The notes: generated by a model from the sequence alone, not told the origin. A DNA stretch of 64,000 nucleotides from Hermatobates lingyangjiaoensis (GCA_026182355.1 JAPFBL010000242.1:86001-150000); one strand, 5' to 3'. Shown: positions 34,201-46,992, numbered from the stretch's first letter. Program-made: numbers and translations.

Positions 34201-36604
34201 GGTTTAAAGCAGAAAATTGCATCAAAAACTTGTAATTGGACTTGGGAATGCGCGTTTGGAGAAGGAAATATGTGTAAAGAATCATAAATAGAATGGAGAT
34301 ATTCGTATAAATTAACTGGTATAACCAGTCCAAGTAAGAATTATAGTTTGAAATACCTGTCAATCTTGTAGGGTGTTGCACAAAATTCACGTTACTTAAG
34401 GTGGTTTAATTGACTTTAGACCTTAACTCATGAGTCAATTTTCACAGCATTTTCCTTATGATATAAACTGATTCAAATGATTGGTAATTCTTATTTGAAT
34501 ATTTTATTGATTAGATACTGTTTGGGGAATTATGAAAATAAAATATATTTGGTTACAATTCTAATTTATGCTTGGTATCAGTAAATTTCAGAAACATATT
34601 TACAAATCATAATTAATAGAAGTGAAACACTAATTAGTGAGTAGTTGAAAAGTAACATGGAATGTGTTGAGGGGATAAACTAGCTCATTACCATTGCTTA
34701 GTAAAATAATATAAAACAACTGGACCAAAAAATTAAATTATTCATTGTAAACAATTTTATTTAAGTATTTCAAACAAATTAAGTTAAGTTAGCTTTATAA
34801 ATATCTTTACTCTAAAATTTACTTGAACCAACACTTTTGGGTTTGATATTGGTGGGTCAAAAAGAAGTAAAGTAACTTCCATTAAACTTTTAATACTGGT
34901 ATAGTACATAAAATATTGTTTTCAATGTATATGTACGTATGTATAAATAAAATGATAAAAAATAATATCATAGGACATGATCTGTGAACAAATAGGCATA
35001 CCTTAGCATGATGAGACGTAATTTTGTTCTGTTCTGTCAGTCGAAGCGCGAAGGCAACTGACGTGTTCAGACCTGCATCCAACTATAGGGTCCAAAAGTT
35101 CGCTTACATTCATTCTACTGAGAAAACTACCCCCACTATACCTTAATAACTGCGTCTTAATTTATTAGGAGAGCAAATAAATGTTTCACAGTTTTTCAAT
35201 CAGAAATTGTATTAATCAATCTTCTGCTGTTTTCATCAAAAGCAAATGATATTTATGAGGTTTTCTTTCTTGCACTGATGCAAGTTCAGTGCAATAAAGT
35301 ATGAAATAGAGCAATTAAAGCAAAAAGTTTAGCATAATTTTAGTGCAAGCATTTACTTCTTTGCATTTTATGTATATATAAAATGATAGCGCTATTAACT
35401 ATAAATAATTTTCATATAATTACAACAGTAACAGATTAAAAATAAATTCAATATCAAACTTCTTGGGTATATAATATAAAATGTCTCATTTAAGCATAAT
35501 ATAATCGTTTAAATGCGAGATGATTATTAGTCTTTCATTCCTGAGGTAGTACAGATAGTGGTTGATCCACTTATCAATAGATAAGCCTTTTTTGTATGTT
35601 ACACCAATAATGGATATACAATCATTAGTACAACTACAGTAGTAATAACATTATGAAAAGCCAAAGTGAAAATTTGCTTATACGAAATAATTTCCTACAA
35701 GAGAGCATAGTTTTTGCAGGAAAAGATCCAATAGTGGATCTCTTACATAGTTTATCTGACCTCCTTCTACATTTAATACTCAAGACAAATTTTTCCTTTT
35801 AAAACTTGACAATATTTTAAGTATTTTAAAAACATTACACAGTTTTTGTCTGAAATGTCAAAAACATGTAAGAAAAAAAATCATTTTCAGATAATTTTTA
35901 ATTTAAGATGTCGGATAATTTCATTAATTATTTTTAATTCTGAATAATTTTCTACATCTTTTGCCTTTTATCAAATTATTATACTGGAAATTTTATGGCA
36001 TGCCAGAGTATTATAAAAACTCTCTTTTCTTTCCCTTCGTAAAAAATCATAAAAAACCAATTTACTCTGAGCGAATGTTATTTTTTCTCATGAGCTGTAC
36101 TCTGTTATAAGTTTGCTATAAATGTATATTGAGAAAAAATATATTGGTAATTAGCTACTTTACATTCATAAATCAAGTTCAAAGTCGACTTTACTGTATA
36201 ATTTTAAAATTAAAAGCTGGAACTTGAAATTTTTAAAAATAATGGTAGGAACTATTAGACTGGAAAAAACTGGAAATTAGACAAACATATAGAAGCCCTT
36301 CTATAGGAAGAAAAAGTTCATTCCAAAAACTTCAATATTACTTAACAATGTTAAGTAATAAACGTAACAAAAACATAGCGTAAACATAAACGTAAAAAAA
36401 ATAGCATTCAATATTAAGCTGTGTAGAGTGGTGGAGCATATAGATTGACTAGAACATTTTGTAAGACAAACCCATCATACCATAAAAAGAGTCGAAATTA
36501 TATGTTAAATATGCTCTATTGTTGTTTATTTTTTACATATAAGAATTTTATTCTTCTTACATCACATACAAGTTGTTAAATCATTTAAACATTTTCATTA
36601 TACC
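31211..36604. other. Long AT-rich intergenic stretch
   Basis: Contains a (GT)n microsatellite at about 31594-31630 and an AT palindromic run TTATAATTAATTATAATAA near 33500. No gene or RNA supported. Confidence 0.45.
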
Positions 36605-36757
36605 TCTAAACATTATATTAGTTTAGACACACACAAACAGACATCATCGAGAAACATCATAAAACGACTTATGGGACCTTAAAACATATAATTGTGTCAA
36701 AATCTGGAGATAGAATTTTTTCACGTTCCCTATACTTTACTTATAGTAAAGTAAAAA
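36605..36757 (-). repeat. Dispersed repeat family T, partial copy with intact end
   Basis: The minus strand begins at the terminal ACTTTACTATAAGTAAAGT (complement at 36733-36751). It continues GTGAAAAAATTC, GATTTTGAC, GTCGTTTTATGA and GATGATGTCTGTTTGTGTG, closely matching 16088-16210. Confidence 0.7.
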
Positions 36758-36901
36758 CGAATATAATACAAAGAAGTGGGAACAGAGATTCTTATTACCT
36801 GCTTTAACAAAAAGCAAAACTATGACAATGAGTGTTGCCACATTTGTATTGACTGCTTATTTTTGTCAATCCCTACTCGTGTCAAGTCATCACTGCTTCA
36901 G

Positions 36902-37059
36902 ACAATTCAAGAGAGCACGATGTGGATGATAATAGACATCCAAATAAAGCACGTTTTAACCACATGATTAGAGATTCTAACAGCATAACATATACCGATA
37001 ACCATGCACGTCGAGTATTGCAGAGTTTTGGTGATAAAACAGAGACAGATGTATCGTAG
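36902..37059 (+). CDS. Possible terminal coding exon of an unidentified host gene
   Basis: I do not recognise the product. A pyrimidine-rich tract ending CACTGCTTCAG at 36891-36901 would serve as a splice acceptor. From there an open frame (codons in phase with GAC at 36901-36903) runs about 52 codons to a TAG at 37057-37059. The peptide is rich in charged and polar residues (for example DDNRHPNKARFNHMIR and RVLQSFGDKTETDVS) with few AT-driven residues such as F, K and I runs, unlike nearby frames. Family T lies just upstream and a Helitron copy just downstream, so it could also be part of an unrecognised element. No upstream exon was found in the window. Confidence 0.35.
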
Positions 37060-37143
37060 TGCAGTGACAATGATCATTACTATATTGTAATGTTTTTCAG
37101 ATAATAATACTAAATAATGGGCAATGTCACTTCATATATTTAA

Positions 37144-37800
37144 CTAGCAAACGTGCCCGTCTTTCACAGAATAATAAATTTCATGATACATGATATTTCA
37201 AAGTATCATTAGAAATTATAGAATAATAGAAATATCATTATTGGTACAGTGTTAAGCAAATGCCTCTGCATACATATTAGCTGTCGGACGTTCAGATTCA
37301 TGGAAAAACGAAGAGCTAGAACCTCTGACTCTTGATCAAGCAAACTACAGTTGATCATATGAGAAAGATTTGGTCTGTCACTTCAATTTCTGCGGTAGAT
37401 AGAGCTTCCCTCTTGCAACTTAGTTACCGTCATAGTGAAACAGAGGCTGACAGAACATTGCAATCATTTGAATAAAAACGAATACTGGCACAGAATGAGT
37501 GGTATATGAGATAAACACTCATACTCTATGGCATATATAAGCACAGCACGAATTCAGAGTTTACTTGTGACCAAATTTTGTGCTTAAAGGTCCATAACTT
37601 CGTTTCTAGTTTGAATTGTTGATCTGTCTAAAGCTTAGAGTTTAAACTAGACATACAAAAATTTACTGCCAAAGTTTCAGCACACATTGCCTCATGGTGG
37701 CTGAGTTTATTTGTGACAAAATTTTGCAGACAAATCGACAAACTGACAAACCGACGGACAGAAATTATTCTAATGGTAGATTCGGTTTCTTTAATGTATG
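37144..37800 (-). mobile_element. Helitron, non-autonomous deleted copy with 3' terminus
   Basis: On the minus strand the element ends CTGTGAAAGACGGGCACGTT and then TGCTAG at 37149-37144, followed by host T. That fits the CTRR 3' end and A/T insertion site of Helitrons. Upstream it matches 44640-45698 in order: the TTTTGTCACAAGTAAACTCAG-like block, then directly the GAATTCGTG block and the helicase C-terminal remnants. The interval equivalent to about 44660-45250 is missing, so this is an internal deletion derivative. The 5' end (TC) was not identified. Confidence 0.65.
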
Positions 37801-38490
37801 AGAAGTAAAGAAAACTTGAAATGAGTCAGTTGTAAATAATGTAGAGACAAAACCTTTTTTTCTTATTTATATATTTTCTATTTATAATTTACTCATACAA
37901 GTAACAAATATCCGTACACATATTTATCGAATGACTGTATTTTATTTCAATAACTTTTAATTATTTTCCCGAAATATCTTAGGATTTCAACTAACATCCT
38001 CCACACGAGATTTCTTCAAGGTAAAACCTGTTAGAAAAGCTATTTTTTTTTATTCAGTGCTATTACTTTGATGACGATGCCAGGTTTACAGTAAAAAAAA
38101 ACCCCTAAATTCGTTGACCCAGGTGAAAGTGAAGTAGTTTTTTTTACGACTAACGGACTTTGAGTCTTCTTGGGTCGGCTTTTACGACCTAAGAAAGGAC
38201 GCTATATGTATAAACTTTCATTTGCTGCATGCAATATTCAAAGTCGCCAACTATACTCAGGCCTACAATCGTTAGCGTGAAAACACCCGTGTTAACAACG
38301 AATATCAAGCGTTATAACCTAAACAGAACTAATAGCTGATATAAATATTTCTGTTGTTAAGTTTTATTGACTGACATTGTTACATTCCTTTGATTTTAAT
38401 GGAATGAATAGTGTTCAATAAACTAAATTAAATAATATACTTAAATAATAATAATATATTATAATAAAATTATAATATATATATACATAT
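37801..38490. other. AT-rich spacer with (TA)n at its end
   Basis: No gene seen. A TA-rich run at 38470-38500 borders the next HHR palindrome. Confidence 0.5.
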
Positions 38491-38716
38491 ATATATGTAT
38501 CAATGATCAACCCCAAAATGAAAAGGGGAAAAAGACTAAGATGTTTCAGCCCTAACAAGTAGTCTTCGTCAGAGTCAAAAACCCAACTGAAATGGGTTTT
38601 TTGACTCTGACGAACACCACTTTTTACGGTTAAAAGATCATAGTCTTTTTTTTTTTCTTTTCATTTTGTGGTTTGATCATTGATTGTTATTTTACGTGTT
38701 TATGTGAAATCTTGTT
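38491..38716. mobile_element. HHR palindrome, family B copy 4
   Basis: Arms TCAATGATCAACCCCAAAATG... and ...CATTTTGTGGTTTGATCATTG with the one-sided TTGATTGTTATTTTACGTG tail and TA flanks. The minus-strand hammerhead at 38534-38576 keeps CTGACGA but has changes in stem III. The plus-strand one at 38603-38645 keeps CTGACGA but has TAA for GAA. Both are probably inactive. Confidence 0.65.
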
Positions 38717-39473
38717 ATATATATATTATAATTAAATAATAAATAATTAGTTTTAATAGAATTTTTTATATTATATTTATCAATGTAACAATATATAAGA
38801 AGAATGAATTTTGGTTAAATTTTTGTTGGGCATACATTTCTGTCATTGAGTTACCAATTGCTTTTCTAAAAATAAACAATTATTAGATCAAGCTATGATC
38901 AAATTTTGCTATGGGATCTATAAAAATATTGCTTGGATTTTTCGTAAATGTGTTGTTTCATAAATAAACGAAAGAAAGACAGTCAGATATTTCACTGTGG
39001 AGTAGATAATTTGATACTTTATGAAATAGTAACAATGTATACACATATATAAATGTAATACGAGTATATTGCTTTAAAACTTTCAGGAGTACTCTAGAAA
39101 AATGGACTTGAAGGAACAAGACGAAATAGGGAGGAATATTTCTAATAAGGTTTGAAGATACACTATCATTAGTAATTAATAACGACTTCTGTGGTACCGG
39201 TAATAATAATATTACTTTTCACTATAAAGTAATCTAAGAGTACCAAACTTAAGAAAAATAAATATAAAATGTGTTTCAAACTGAAAAATAAACAGTTATT
39301 TTCATTTTAGCATGATAAAAGATGAATTAATTGCATGGGACAGAATTATTGTAATGTGATATTTTTTAAGGTTAGTAGGGATACGAGTTGGATTTACTAA
39401 AAATGTGTCTTGACCTGTTTAACCTTGTATGAGATCAGTTAACACCTGAATTTGACTTAAAAAACATTCTTTA
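38717..39473. other. AT-rich spacer
   Basis: Nothing assignable. Confidence 0.5.
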
Positions 39474-39632
39474 CGATGTCAGGTACTTGCTAAAAATCCC
39501 TACTCAAAATGCACTTGAGTTAGGCGAAATTCAGGACTCCGAATGTAGAATCTGTAGAATCACCGATCAAACAAAAAGTCGGTAAACGGCTAACGTTATC
39601 ACCCACTAAGGGATCGGTTTAAACGATAGCAT
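39474..39632 (+). mobile_element. tRNA-derived SINE, 5'-truncated, tail type 2
   Basis: Begins inside the SINE body (CGATGTCAGGTACTTGC) and lacks the Pol III boxes. Continues with GTAGAATCTGTAGAATCACC and AACGGCTAACGTTATCACCC, which match in reverse the 50.5-kb copy. Typical of incomplete reverse transcription. Confidence 0.75.
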
Positions 39633-42600
39633 AAAAAAAGGAGCTAAGTATATCTAATGTATCATAGAACAGTAGTGGTGCATGAGATATAAAAAATGAA
39701 GATTGGCAAATTAGATAGACAATAAAGGAACACTAGTTAGGGATATGCATACAAAATTATAAAATATAAATACATTAACATATATGTGTTTGTTACATGG
39801 TCTTTCCAGTTAAGTCATTCATGTTAAGCGAAGATTTTGAAATAACTCTGATGATTTAACTTAGGCATTGTTATCTGTATTGAGTAGAAATAAATGATAT
39901 TAAACTTTTTAATAAAAAAAAAACTATGAACATTTCATTATTTATGTGGATATGGGTGATTTTTTTTCGGATGATATAAAATTATAATGTCACACCTATA
40001 GTTATTGGCATATATAAAAAGTTATTGTCATTGAGTAATATTGAAGCATGAGAAAATTAGTTTTCTTTCTGATAGCATTACGGCTAATAAATTTAAGTAT
40101 TTTTCCTTATAAGCGAAAAAGTTGATTTAATATGCATAATGTTTTGTACTATTTTATATTATACTATAAATATTTTATCATGTTTTAATATTTATTGTAT
40201 AATATAACACTATAAATAAAACTATTTAGTTCTTTCTGTTGTATCATATGATGTTTTTCGTAAATAAGCTTCTTCATAAATGACAATATACCTATTGGTA
40301 GAGATAACCACTAGAATGAGTCCCAATAATTTTGGTTAACACAATAGAAACATTGAGCTTATGCAAGATGATTTCCCAATGGGTGAAAAATATTTCAATT
40401 ACAGATAAAAATTTCAAAAAAAATATTAGAACATAATTTTGAAGATTTGCGTTATGCATTTTCAGATACGATGGTTTTCATAGAATATTACAAAGAAATG
40501 AGAGTTGTCATCAAAAAACATTCACTTGTATTGTAAGCTTCCTGATTTTAAGAAATTTACTGAACTGAAATTTAGAAAAGAGCAAAACAAAATAGTTACA
40601 TTGCTAATCAAAAATAGAAGTTATTTACGCTCAAATAATTGGAGATAAAAAAATATGCATTTAAAAGTGAAAGATAAGAAATTATATAAAAAATGAAGGA
40701 AACAACAATAGAGAATATATCTAAAGTAGTTTTAAAGCATTCGTGTGTAAAGCCAATGAAGTTATTTCTTTATACAGTAGCTTGTTACATTTAAAATTGT
40801 ATTTCAAGCGTATAACATGTTGATTGTAACCCTTTGGCACTTTGGTTGTACTACTCGCACAATAATTACACTAGAGACCTGTCTGAGAAGCCTGCCATAA
40901 TGAAATTAAAAGAGCTAAAAACATGTATTTCTGTAGAAAACAGGGTGTAAAATGTGACCCGAAAATAGCATATACTGACATATGTATACTAAAGGATAGT
41001 TAGAGACGGTTTAAAGTTAAATATCTGTAAGATAGAATAAAATCATTTTTGATTTATTTAAACCTTAGAACAAGCGTAAAAAGGAAATATTACCCTGTAC
41101 AACTTGGTAGGAACAGTTCCTTCAATCAAGCTGATCGAAGCACAAAACCAACCAAATTGAATGCCCTGTAGAAGAAATAAGTTACCCAAATTACGAACGT
41201 AGTTGTTAATGTTCTGCTTTTATATGTTCCCAGTTTGATAATTTTCAAGATTTCAACATTGGTAGAAAAGAATAATCAAGAAGAGGCCATTTAATGTTTC
41301 CAGCCATAGTTATTGTCACAGAGAAGTTATTTTCTTCAAAAAATTAATATTTCTGTTTCTAATACAGTAAATATTATAGGAGTTTAAAATTGCTATAGTT
41401 TTATATTACTTCGATTTCTTTTGATAATAAGAGGTTTATATATAGGCTTTTGTTTAAATAGGAGAAGTTTTCATATCCGTAAATATTTCTGTAAATAAAT
41501 TTGCATATATAATATGTATAAGAACGATGCCACATAGGGTATTATTTTTAAGAATCAATTAATGATAGCAATAAGGAACCAAAAGAAGTATAATTAATTT
41601 GTACAATTAATTTGGGAAAAAAATACTGGAAAATAAAGTAACTATCAAAATGGCAATAAACTCACAAGATATATTAAATGGGTTTAAGTAAGTAAATTAA
41701 CAAGAAACCGACTATTTTTTGGCTAGAAGTATAGGGAGATTTTAAAATTTAGAAGGAATGATGCTTGGGGTTACTCATCAGGGAAGTAGACCCAATATAT
41801 CGACTAACGTAAGTAGGATTCACTTCTGGCGGTCCCTTCCATCAACTCTTCTTGGTCTCTCCCTTCTTCAAGGACCAGGTCTCTAGGGATAGCTTGCCAG
41901 CTTTCCTACTTCCACTCCAATTCATTTTCTTCAACACCCAATGGAGCTGTAAAGAACACTAAACTACTCTTAGAAGCCACTGAAGTGCCTTCTTTAAAAC
42001 GAAAGAAACCAAGGCAACAACGCTTAATGTGTATATCATATCGTTTGAAATTCTTCCTACAGATTCATATCTGTCAATACAACAAACACACACAAATTAA
42101 TGTGAATAGAAAATAATAAAGTGGTTAGTCAAAATAAAAAAACGAATATTTTTTTCATGGTTGCAGTTAATGGATAAAAACTAATAAGTCTGGTTGCACT
42201 TAAATTATCGTTCCTTCCATTCGATACATCTACCGAAGACGTAAACTGAGTGAGCTAATTGTAAACTAATTGGTTTGCAAATGAGAGTAGTTTAATCAAT
42301 ATCACAGCATTTCCAATACTGTACACAAGAGTCAATTATGTTCAATGATTTCTAAGCCTCTAAAGATGCTGACATTTATAAAATTTAATACTAAATGCCA
42401 TCAGAAATTCTTTATTTTCATTGTTAGGCAATTGGTTTACCCTTCAATTTTAATTTTAGGTCCAAAACATTTGTATCTAATTTCTCTGTAGCCAGCTAAT
42501 TAGAAAAAGTCTGAGTTTTTCAGTAATAGTGATTAAGACCTTGCAAAAATCACAGAAAAATAAAAAAAGAGTTTCAAAAATTTTTATACTGTTTTAGATA

Positions 42601-43952
42601 ATTCTTATCATTTTTGGTTAATAATGACAGTTGCTCCTTCTCGAAATCAGTATGAATTACAGTTCTGTAATACAGGATAGACTGCGAATAAACCATTCTG
42701 ATATTATCAATTTTTTTAAGAACAGTTATTTTTTGTCACATTTCATAAGTGCTAAACAGATGTTACTGAAGCCATGTAAAGTCTAAACTCTTGACTATGA
42801 AACGGCTTTAAAGAATTACTTGTGTCTACAAACTGATGTTACATGAAAATAATTTATAACATATAAATTATCTTATAGAATCATTCATTGGACCTAAACT
42901 ATTTTAATATGTCACAGACATAATATTTATGAATGAAATATACACCAATAAGATTTTTATGTAGCATACAATTAAACATACAACCAAATGACTTTAACTA
43001 TTTAATTGTACAATGTGTTCAAATCATTTGGAATTATGATGAATACGTTTTTATTGTTACTCCATTGAAGTAATTTCTAAATTTCAGTCTCAATTAAATC
43101 GTAGTCGACGAGAAGAATTTTTCATCAGAAACAAATTTGAATGTTCCCTTATCGTGTCTAATAACATATGTCTACATTTTTTCAAAATGAAATGGTATGA
43201 ATTTTACATGAATATATTCTACTGTACTCGTAATTGTCTCATGTTAACGAAATCATTAAAGTTACTTAGAATGAAGTCATATAAAAAAATAATTAAACAT
43301 GATATCAAATTAACAAACTATTATCAACGATTATGGAACCAATACCTTTGAAAGAGCCTTGTATTATATTTAGGATGAATTACGTTTATTATGGTGTAAA
43401 CCAAGTTATACTGCAATATTTTAAATAAATAACATATTTCTCGTCAGCAACATTAATTGCATAATCTATATTGATATAAGTGAATTAAATTTCAACATTT
43501 ACCTTTAAACAAATACCTTTTCAGTATTTAGGAATAAATTACTCTCTGCTGGTTGGATGAAAATACATTATTAATAATTAAAATTTTGCCGAAGTAATTT
43601 GCTTTGAAAGTCAGATGATAACTGAATTAGTTATGAGTGAGTATAGAAACAAAATATGATGTTTGGTAGGTAGTTGTAAATCAGAGGCTCTGGAGGGATG
43701 TAAGTGGCGCTATGCGGAGTCGTAAACAGAGCACACTACATGGTACTCCCTCTCAACCACTAGCTCAGGCCTAGCGTATTAATTTATTGAGGTGCTTTAA
43801 TTATCCAACCTATCCCAACGTCTTGTGCTTCTCATGCCACAATTCACAACACACACACACACACACACACTCACAAACACATACACACATATATATAATT
43901 ATTGTATGTCTGTGTATATATATGTGTATTTATTTCCTTACAAAATTACAAG
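39633..43952. other. Long AT-rich intergenic stretch
   Basis: A GC-richer segment at 41815-41960 (CTCTTCTTGGTCTCTCCC area) and another at 43680-43780 could be old coding or repeat fragments, but no frame is convincing. An (AC)n tract lies at 43850-43890. No gene supported. Confidence 0.4.
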
Positions 43953-43975
43953 ATATATATATATATATATATATA

Positions 43976-44311
43976 CAAAACTATAGTTTATTGGGACTCA
44001 GTCAGTTCTTCAGGTTCAAATTAATCTCTCATTGCCAACGTTTCGGTCTTTATTTAAAATATTTTTCATAGGCAGAAGTATAAATTTTGAAACAGAAAAA
44101 CTAAGTATTACATTACAAATAATTTTACAAAGAAAAATCCACATACTATTTTTCTTTGTAAAATTATTTGTAATGTAATACTTAGTTTTTCTGTTTCAAA
44201 ATTTATACTTCTACCTTATGAAAAAGGTTTTAAATAAAGACCGAAACGTTGGCAATGAGAGTTTAATTTGAACCTGAAGAACTGACCGAGTCCCGATAAA
44301 CTATAGTTTTG
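43976..44311. mobile_element. HHR palindrome, family F
   Basis: (TA)n at 43953-43974, then CAAAACTATAGTTTATTGGG and its complement CCCGATAAACTATAGTTTTG at the far end; arms about 150 bp, centre near 44150; another (TA)n follows at 44347-44380. Each arm has a decayed hammerhead, and a second CCTGAAGAACTGAC element sits nearer the ends. Confidence 0.65.
44031..44074 (-). ncRNA. Decayed hammerhead motif, family F, left arm
   Basis: Minus strand: TGCC, then a damaged core TATGA in place of CTGATGA, long stem II ending GACC, GAA, stem III ACGT (44038-44041), T, and GGCA closing stem I with TGCC. The right-arm counterpart (about 44212-44256) reads CCTTATGA. Confidence 0.45.
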
Positions 44312-44340
44312 TTTCTATTCCACGGTAGATACTTTTATCA

Positions 44341-44383
<43 letters not shown>

Positions 44384-44384
<1 letters not shown>

Positions 44385-44522
44385 AAAGTTATATCTAGAA
44401 AAGAAAAAAGAAACGATTCTCGATCATATCAGCTGTCTTACTGTCTTCAGAAGAGGTAAGGAAAAAGAAAAAGGAACGAAGGAGTGGAGGTGTGAATGTG
44501 TCTACCAACCGATACAAAGTGA
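44384..44522. mobile_element. Probable solo HHR end between TA tracts
   Basis: Lies between (TA)n at 44347-44380 and 44534-44556. The minus strand has CTGAAGA (complement 44454-44460) and later GAGAATC where a GAA would be expected. No partner arm is present, so the call rests on position and the single core. Confidence 0.35.
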
Positions 44523-44530
44523 GACAAACT

Positions 44531-44533
<3 letters not shown>

Positions 44534-44566
<33 letters not shown>

Positions 44567-44575
44567 AAAATTTTA

Positions 44576-44612
<37 letters not shown>
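44534..44612. repeat. (TA)n double tract
   Basis: Two TA runs separated by CACAAAATTTTAATA, just ahead of the Helitron copy. Confidence 0.85.
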
Positions 44613-44619
<7 letters not shown>

Positions 44620-44634
44620 TTTTCAAAAAACACA

Positions 44635-45698
44635 CAAAAATGAAATCACTAATAATCACTAAAATTTGGTCACAAGTAAACTCAGTCACGATGAGAAAAA
44701 TAGCAAGCTGAAACTTTTATAAGTAGGTTTCTGTATGTCCAACTTATATCTAAGCCTTGAATGGATTGAAAATTCGTCATAGAAGTAAAGGTATGGACTT
44801 TTAAGCTGTCTTTGGCTAACTTCACAGACACGTTTATTCTTAAAATATACAGATGTAGGAAGTAGATACTGTCTACTGTTAGTTGATTTCAATTTCATTT
44901 TCATTTAAGCTCCCAGCAAGAGATAATTGAATAGGTGTTTCCCGAAGTTCAAGATCTGTCATCTAGTCAGAATAACTGGCTTTATGAACAACCAATTCTC
45001 ACCCTTACAAATGATCAGGCAGGAAAATCAATAAACAAAATCTTCTACTATATCAAGCTGCAGGAAGAACATACAAGTCAGTAAACAGAGTGACTAGTGA
45101 TGAGGATACAGTTCATTGTCCAGTTGAGTTTCTTGACTCCGTGACTTGTCTTGGACTGTCAGCTCATGACTGAAAACTTAAATTAGGAGCACCAATCATG
45201 CTGTTACGAAACTTGAGAGCCCCAAAAATGTGCTACAGGACATGACTTTGAATTCGTGTTTTGCACGGATATGACACAGAGGCTGAGATAATGACTGGGA
45301 GTCAGTGTCTATACCACGCATACCATTGATATCTATGGTATGTTAATATGCAACTGTCTCTTTCAATTCAAAAGGTTGGAATTTTTCAGCAGCGTCTGTT
45401 TCGCAATGGTGGTAAATAAGTCGTAAGGCCAAACTCTGTCTACGGTAGGAATTGAAATGAGTAAGACAAAGTGTTTTTTATATGTCAACTGTGTGTTGCC
45501 TGCTCAAGAGTCAGAGGTACCAACTGTTTGTACTTCCATTAACCTTTAGAACAAACAGCTAATGTGGTGTATACAGAGGCACTTACTTAACACTGCACTA
45601 ATAAATATCTTTTTTTTTTTGTATTATGTATTGTTTCTAATATTTTGAAATATGATGTATATTCTCGGATTTTTTGTAAAATACCCGTTAAAAACTAA
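44635..45698 (+). mobile_element. Helitron copy with helicase remnants
   Basis: A repeat block with TGGTCACAAGTAAACTCAG (44648-44666) leads into PIF1-like helicase remnants (44930-45600). The likely 3' end is near ATACCCGTTAAAAACTAA at 45680-45698, ending CTAA (fits CTRR) and aligning with the better-preserved end of the 37.1-kb copy. Helitrons transpose by rolling-circle replication using a Rep-helicase protein; the Rep part is not visible here. Confidence 0.7.
44930..45600 (+). pseudogene. Helitron PIF1-like helicase C-terminal region, broken
   Basis: Blocks occur in the usual order but in changing frames: NWLYEQPILTLTNDQAGK (about 44987-45030), TSDEDTVHCPVEFLDS, then KLKLGAPIMLLRNLRAP (about 45175-45225), the most diagnostic Helitron helicase block. 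Next comes a SVSIPRIPLIS-like block (about 45310-45340), then remnants of the final motifs and a CGVYRGTYL-like end close to the expected C-terminus. Many stops and at least three frameshifts make it non-functional. Confidence 0.75.
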
Positions 45699-46666
45699 CT
45701 TGTCAGAAATAATAGTAAATTTTGGTTTCTTCAAAGTTCTCCAATTGTTCAACATATTTATAACTAAATATTCTGACTTTCACGTTCTAACTGGAGGTAG
45801 AAAAGAGAGAAAGAGCACTCCAGAAAAATAGAAAACATATTTTGAGCTATTTTTTTTCCAAAAAGTAATAAAATGATACCAATATTACTTAACCATTCTT
45901 GGCATAAATACACTGGAATTAATTTGTTTCCAAACTTATTCCAAACTAGCCTGAAATGCTTTATATTTGTTGACTGAAAATTTATAACATTTTACTCTAC
46001 TCATTCCATATAGATTAAAACTAATTTATGAGAGCTGAAAAGTGATAACTAGATGCTGATTTATATAACAGTTACTCCATAGGGAAAAATATATTCAACT
46101 AAACAATATTAAATACTAAAAGAATCCATTAACTAATTTATTTTGTAAAAGATATTATTTTTTGTAAAATATTCTAAAAAGTGTTATTAATGGGGTTATT
46201 TAGAAGGTTTGTATTACAAAGGAAATGAAGGCATGTCAGAAGAGGCTGGTGTTAGTAAAATTAATCAGTGCTTTGATGTTGATACTGCACTCCCAGCTCT
46301 AACTAGATGTTTGTCTTAATTGTTAGGTTACTGTTTGTGGCTTCGTCACGTTTCGTCAAAGTTGAATCAATGAATAAAGAAAGTGAAGAGCAAGAGTGCA
46401 AAGGAATGTAAAGAAAGTATTTAAAGTGTTAGTTGATAGTCGTATATAGTACGACTAAATTATAATACCTAAATTTATTCTCTTATTTAGGCGTTTAAAA
46501 TAATAGATACAGCAACTAGCCCAAAAAAAACTATTGATATGATCAGAATGTATTGGCAACATAATTAACTTATACACATCTCAATTCATTTTTAGCAAAA
46601 GAAAATTATGATAAGCGGTTCTTAATTTTCAGTTTGGTCTGCAGAACCAATTTGTTACAAAAAAAA
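45699..46666. other. AT-rich spacer
   Basis: No supported feature. Confidence 0.5.
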
Positions 46667-46750
46667 ATTATATATATATATATAAAGATTTCACCTAAAC
46701 ACGTGAAATAACAATCAATGATCAAACCACAATAAGAAATGGGAAAACAA

Positions 46751-46793
46751 GACTAAGATCTTTCAACCATAACAAGCGGTCTTCGTCAGAGTC
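46751..46793 (-). ncRNA. Hammerhead motif, family B copy 3, left arm
   Basis: Core CTGACGA, AGATCT stem III, T and GACT/AGTC intact on the minus strand. Stem II has TGGTT in place of CGGTT. Confidence 0.65.
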
Positions 46794-46806
46794 AAGTTGG
46801 GTTTTT

Positions 46807-46849
46807 GACTCTGACGAAGACTGCTTGTTACGGTTGAAAGATCTTAGTC
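46807..46849 (+). ncRNA. Hammerhead motif, family B copy 3, right arm
   Basis: GACT 46807-46810, CTGACGA 46811-46817, GAA 46836-46838, AGATCT 46839-46844, T 46845, AGTC 46846-46849. Stem II has GACTG against CGGTT, so one pair becomes weaker. Confidence 0.65.
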
Positions 46850-46950
46850 TTGTTTTCCCATTTCTTATTGTGGTTTGATCATATATATATATATATATAT
46901 ATAAAATAAATTCAAAACGAAGGAAACACACATAAAGACACAGACATAAC

Positions 46951-46992
46951 TCACATCGATATTTCGACCATCGTCGTCATCAGGAGGTGTGA
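46951..46992 (-). ncRNA. Hammerhead motif, family C copy 2, left arm
   Basis: Mirror of the right arm: core CTGATGA (complement 46977-46983), stem II GAC/GTC, GAA, ATAT, C, with stem I TCACA/TGTGA. Confidence 0.75.

Larger units (their letters stand above)
46684..46882. mobile_element. HHR palindrome, family B copy 3
   Basis: Left one-sided tail ATTTCACCTAAACACGTGAA, then an inverted repeat from ATCAAACCACAATAAG to CTTATTGTGGTTTGAT, centre near 46800. Bordered by TA tracts at 46667-46684 and 46881-46902, the second shared with the family C palindrome that follows. Confidence 0.75.
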
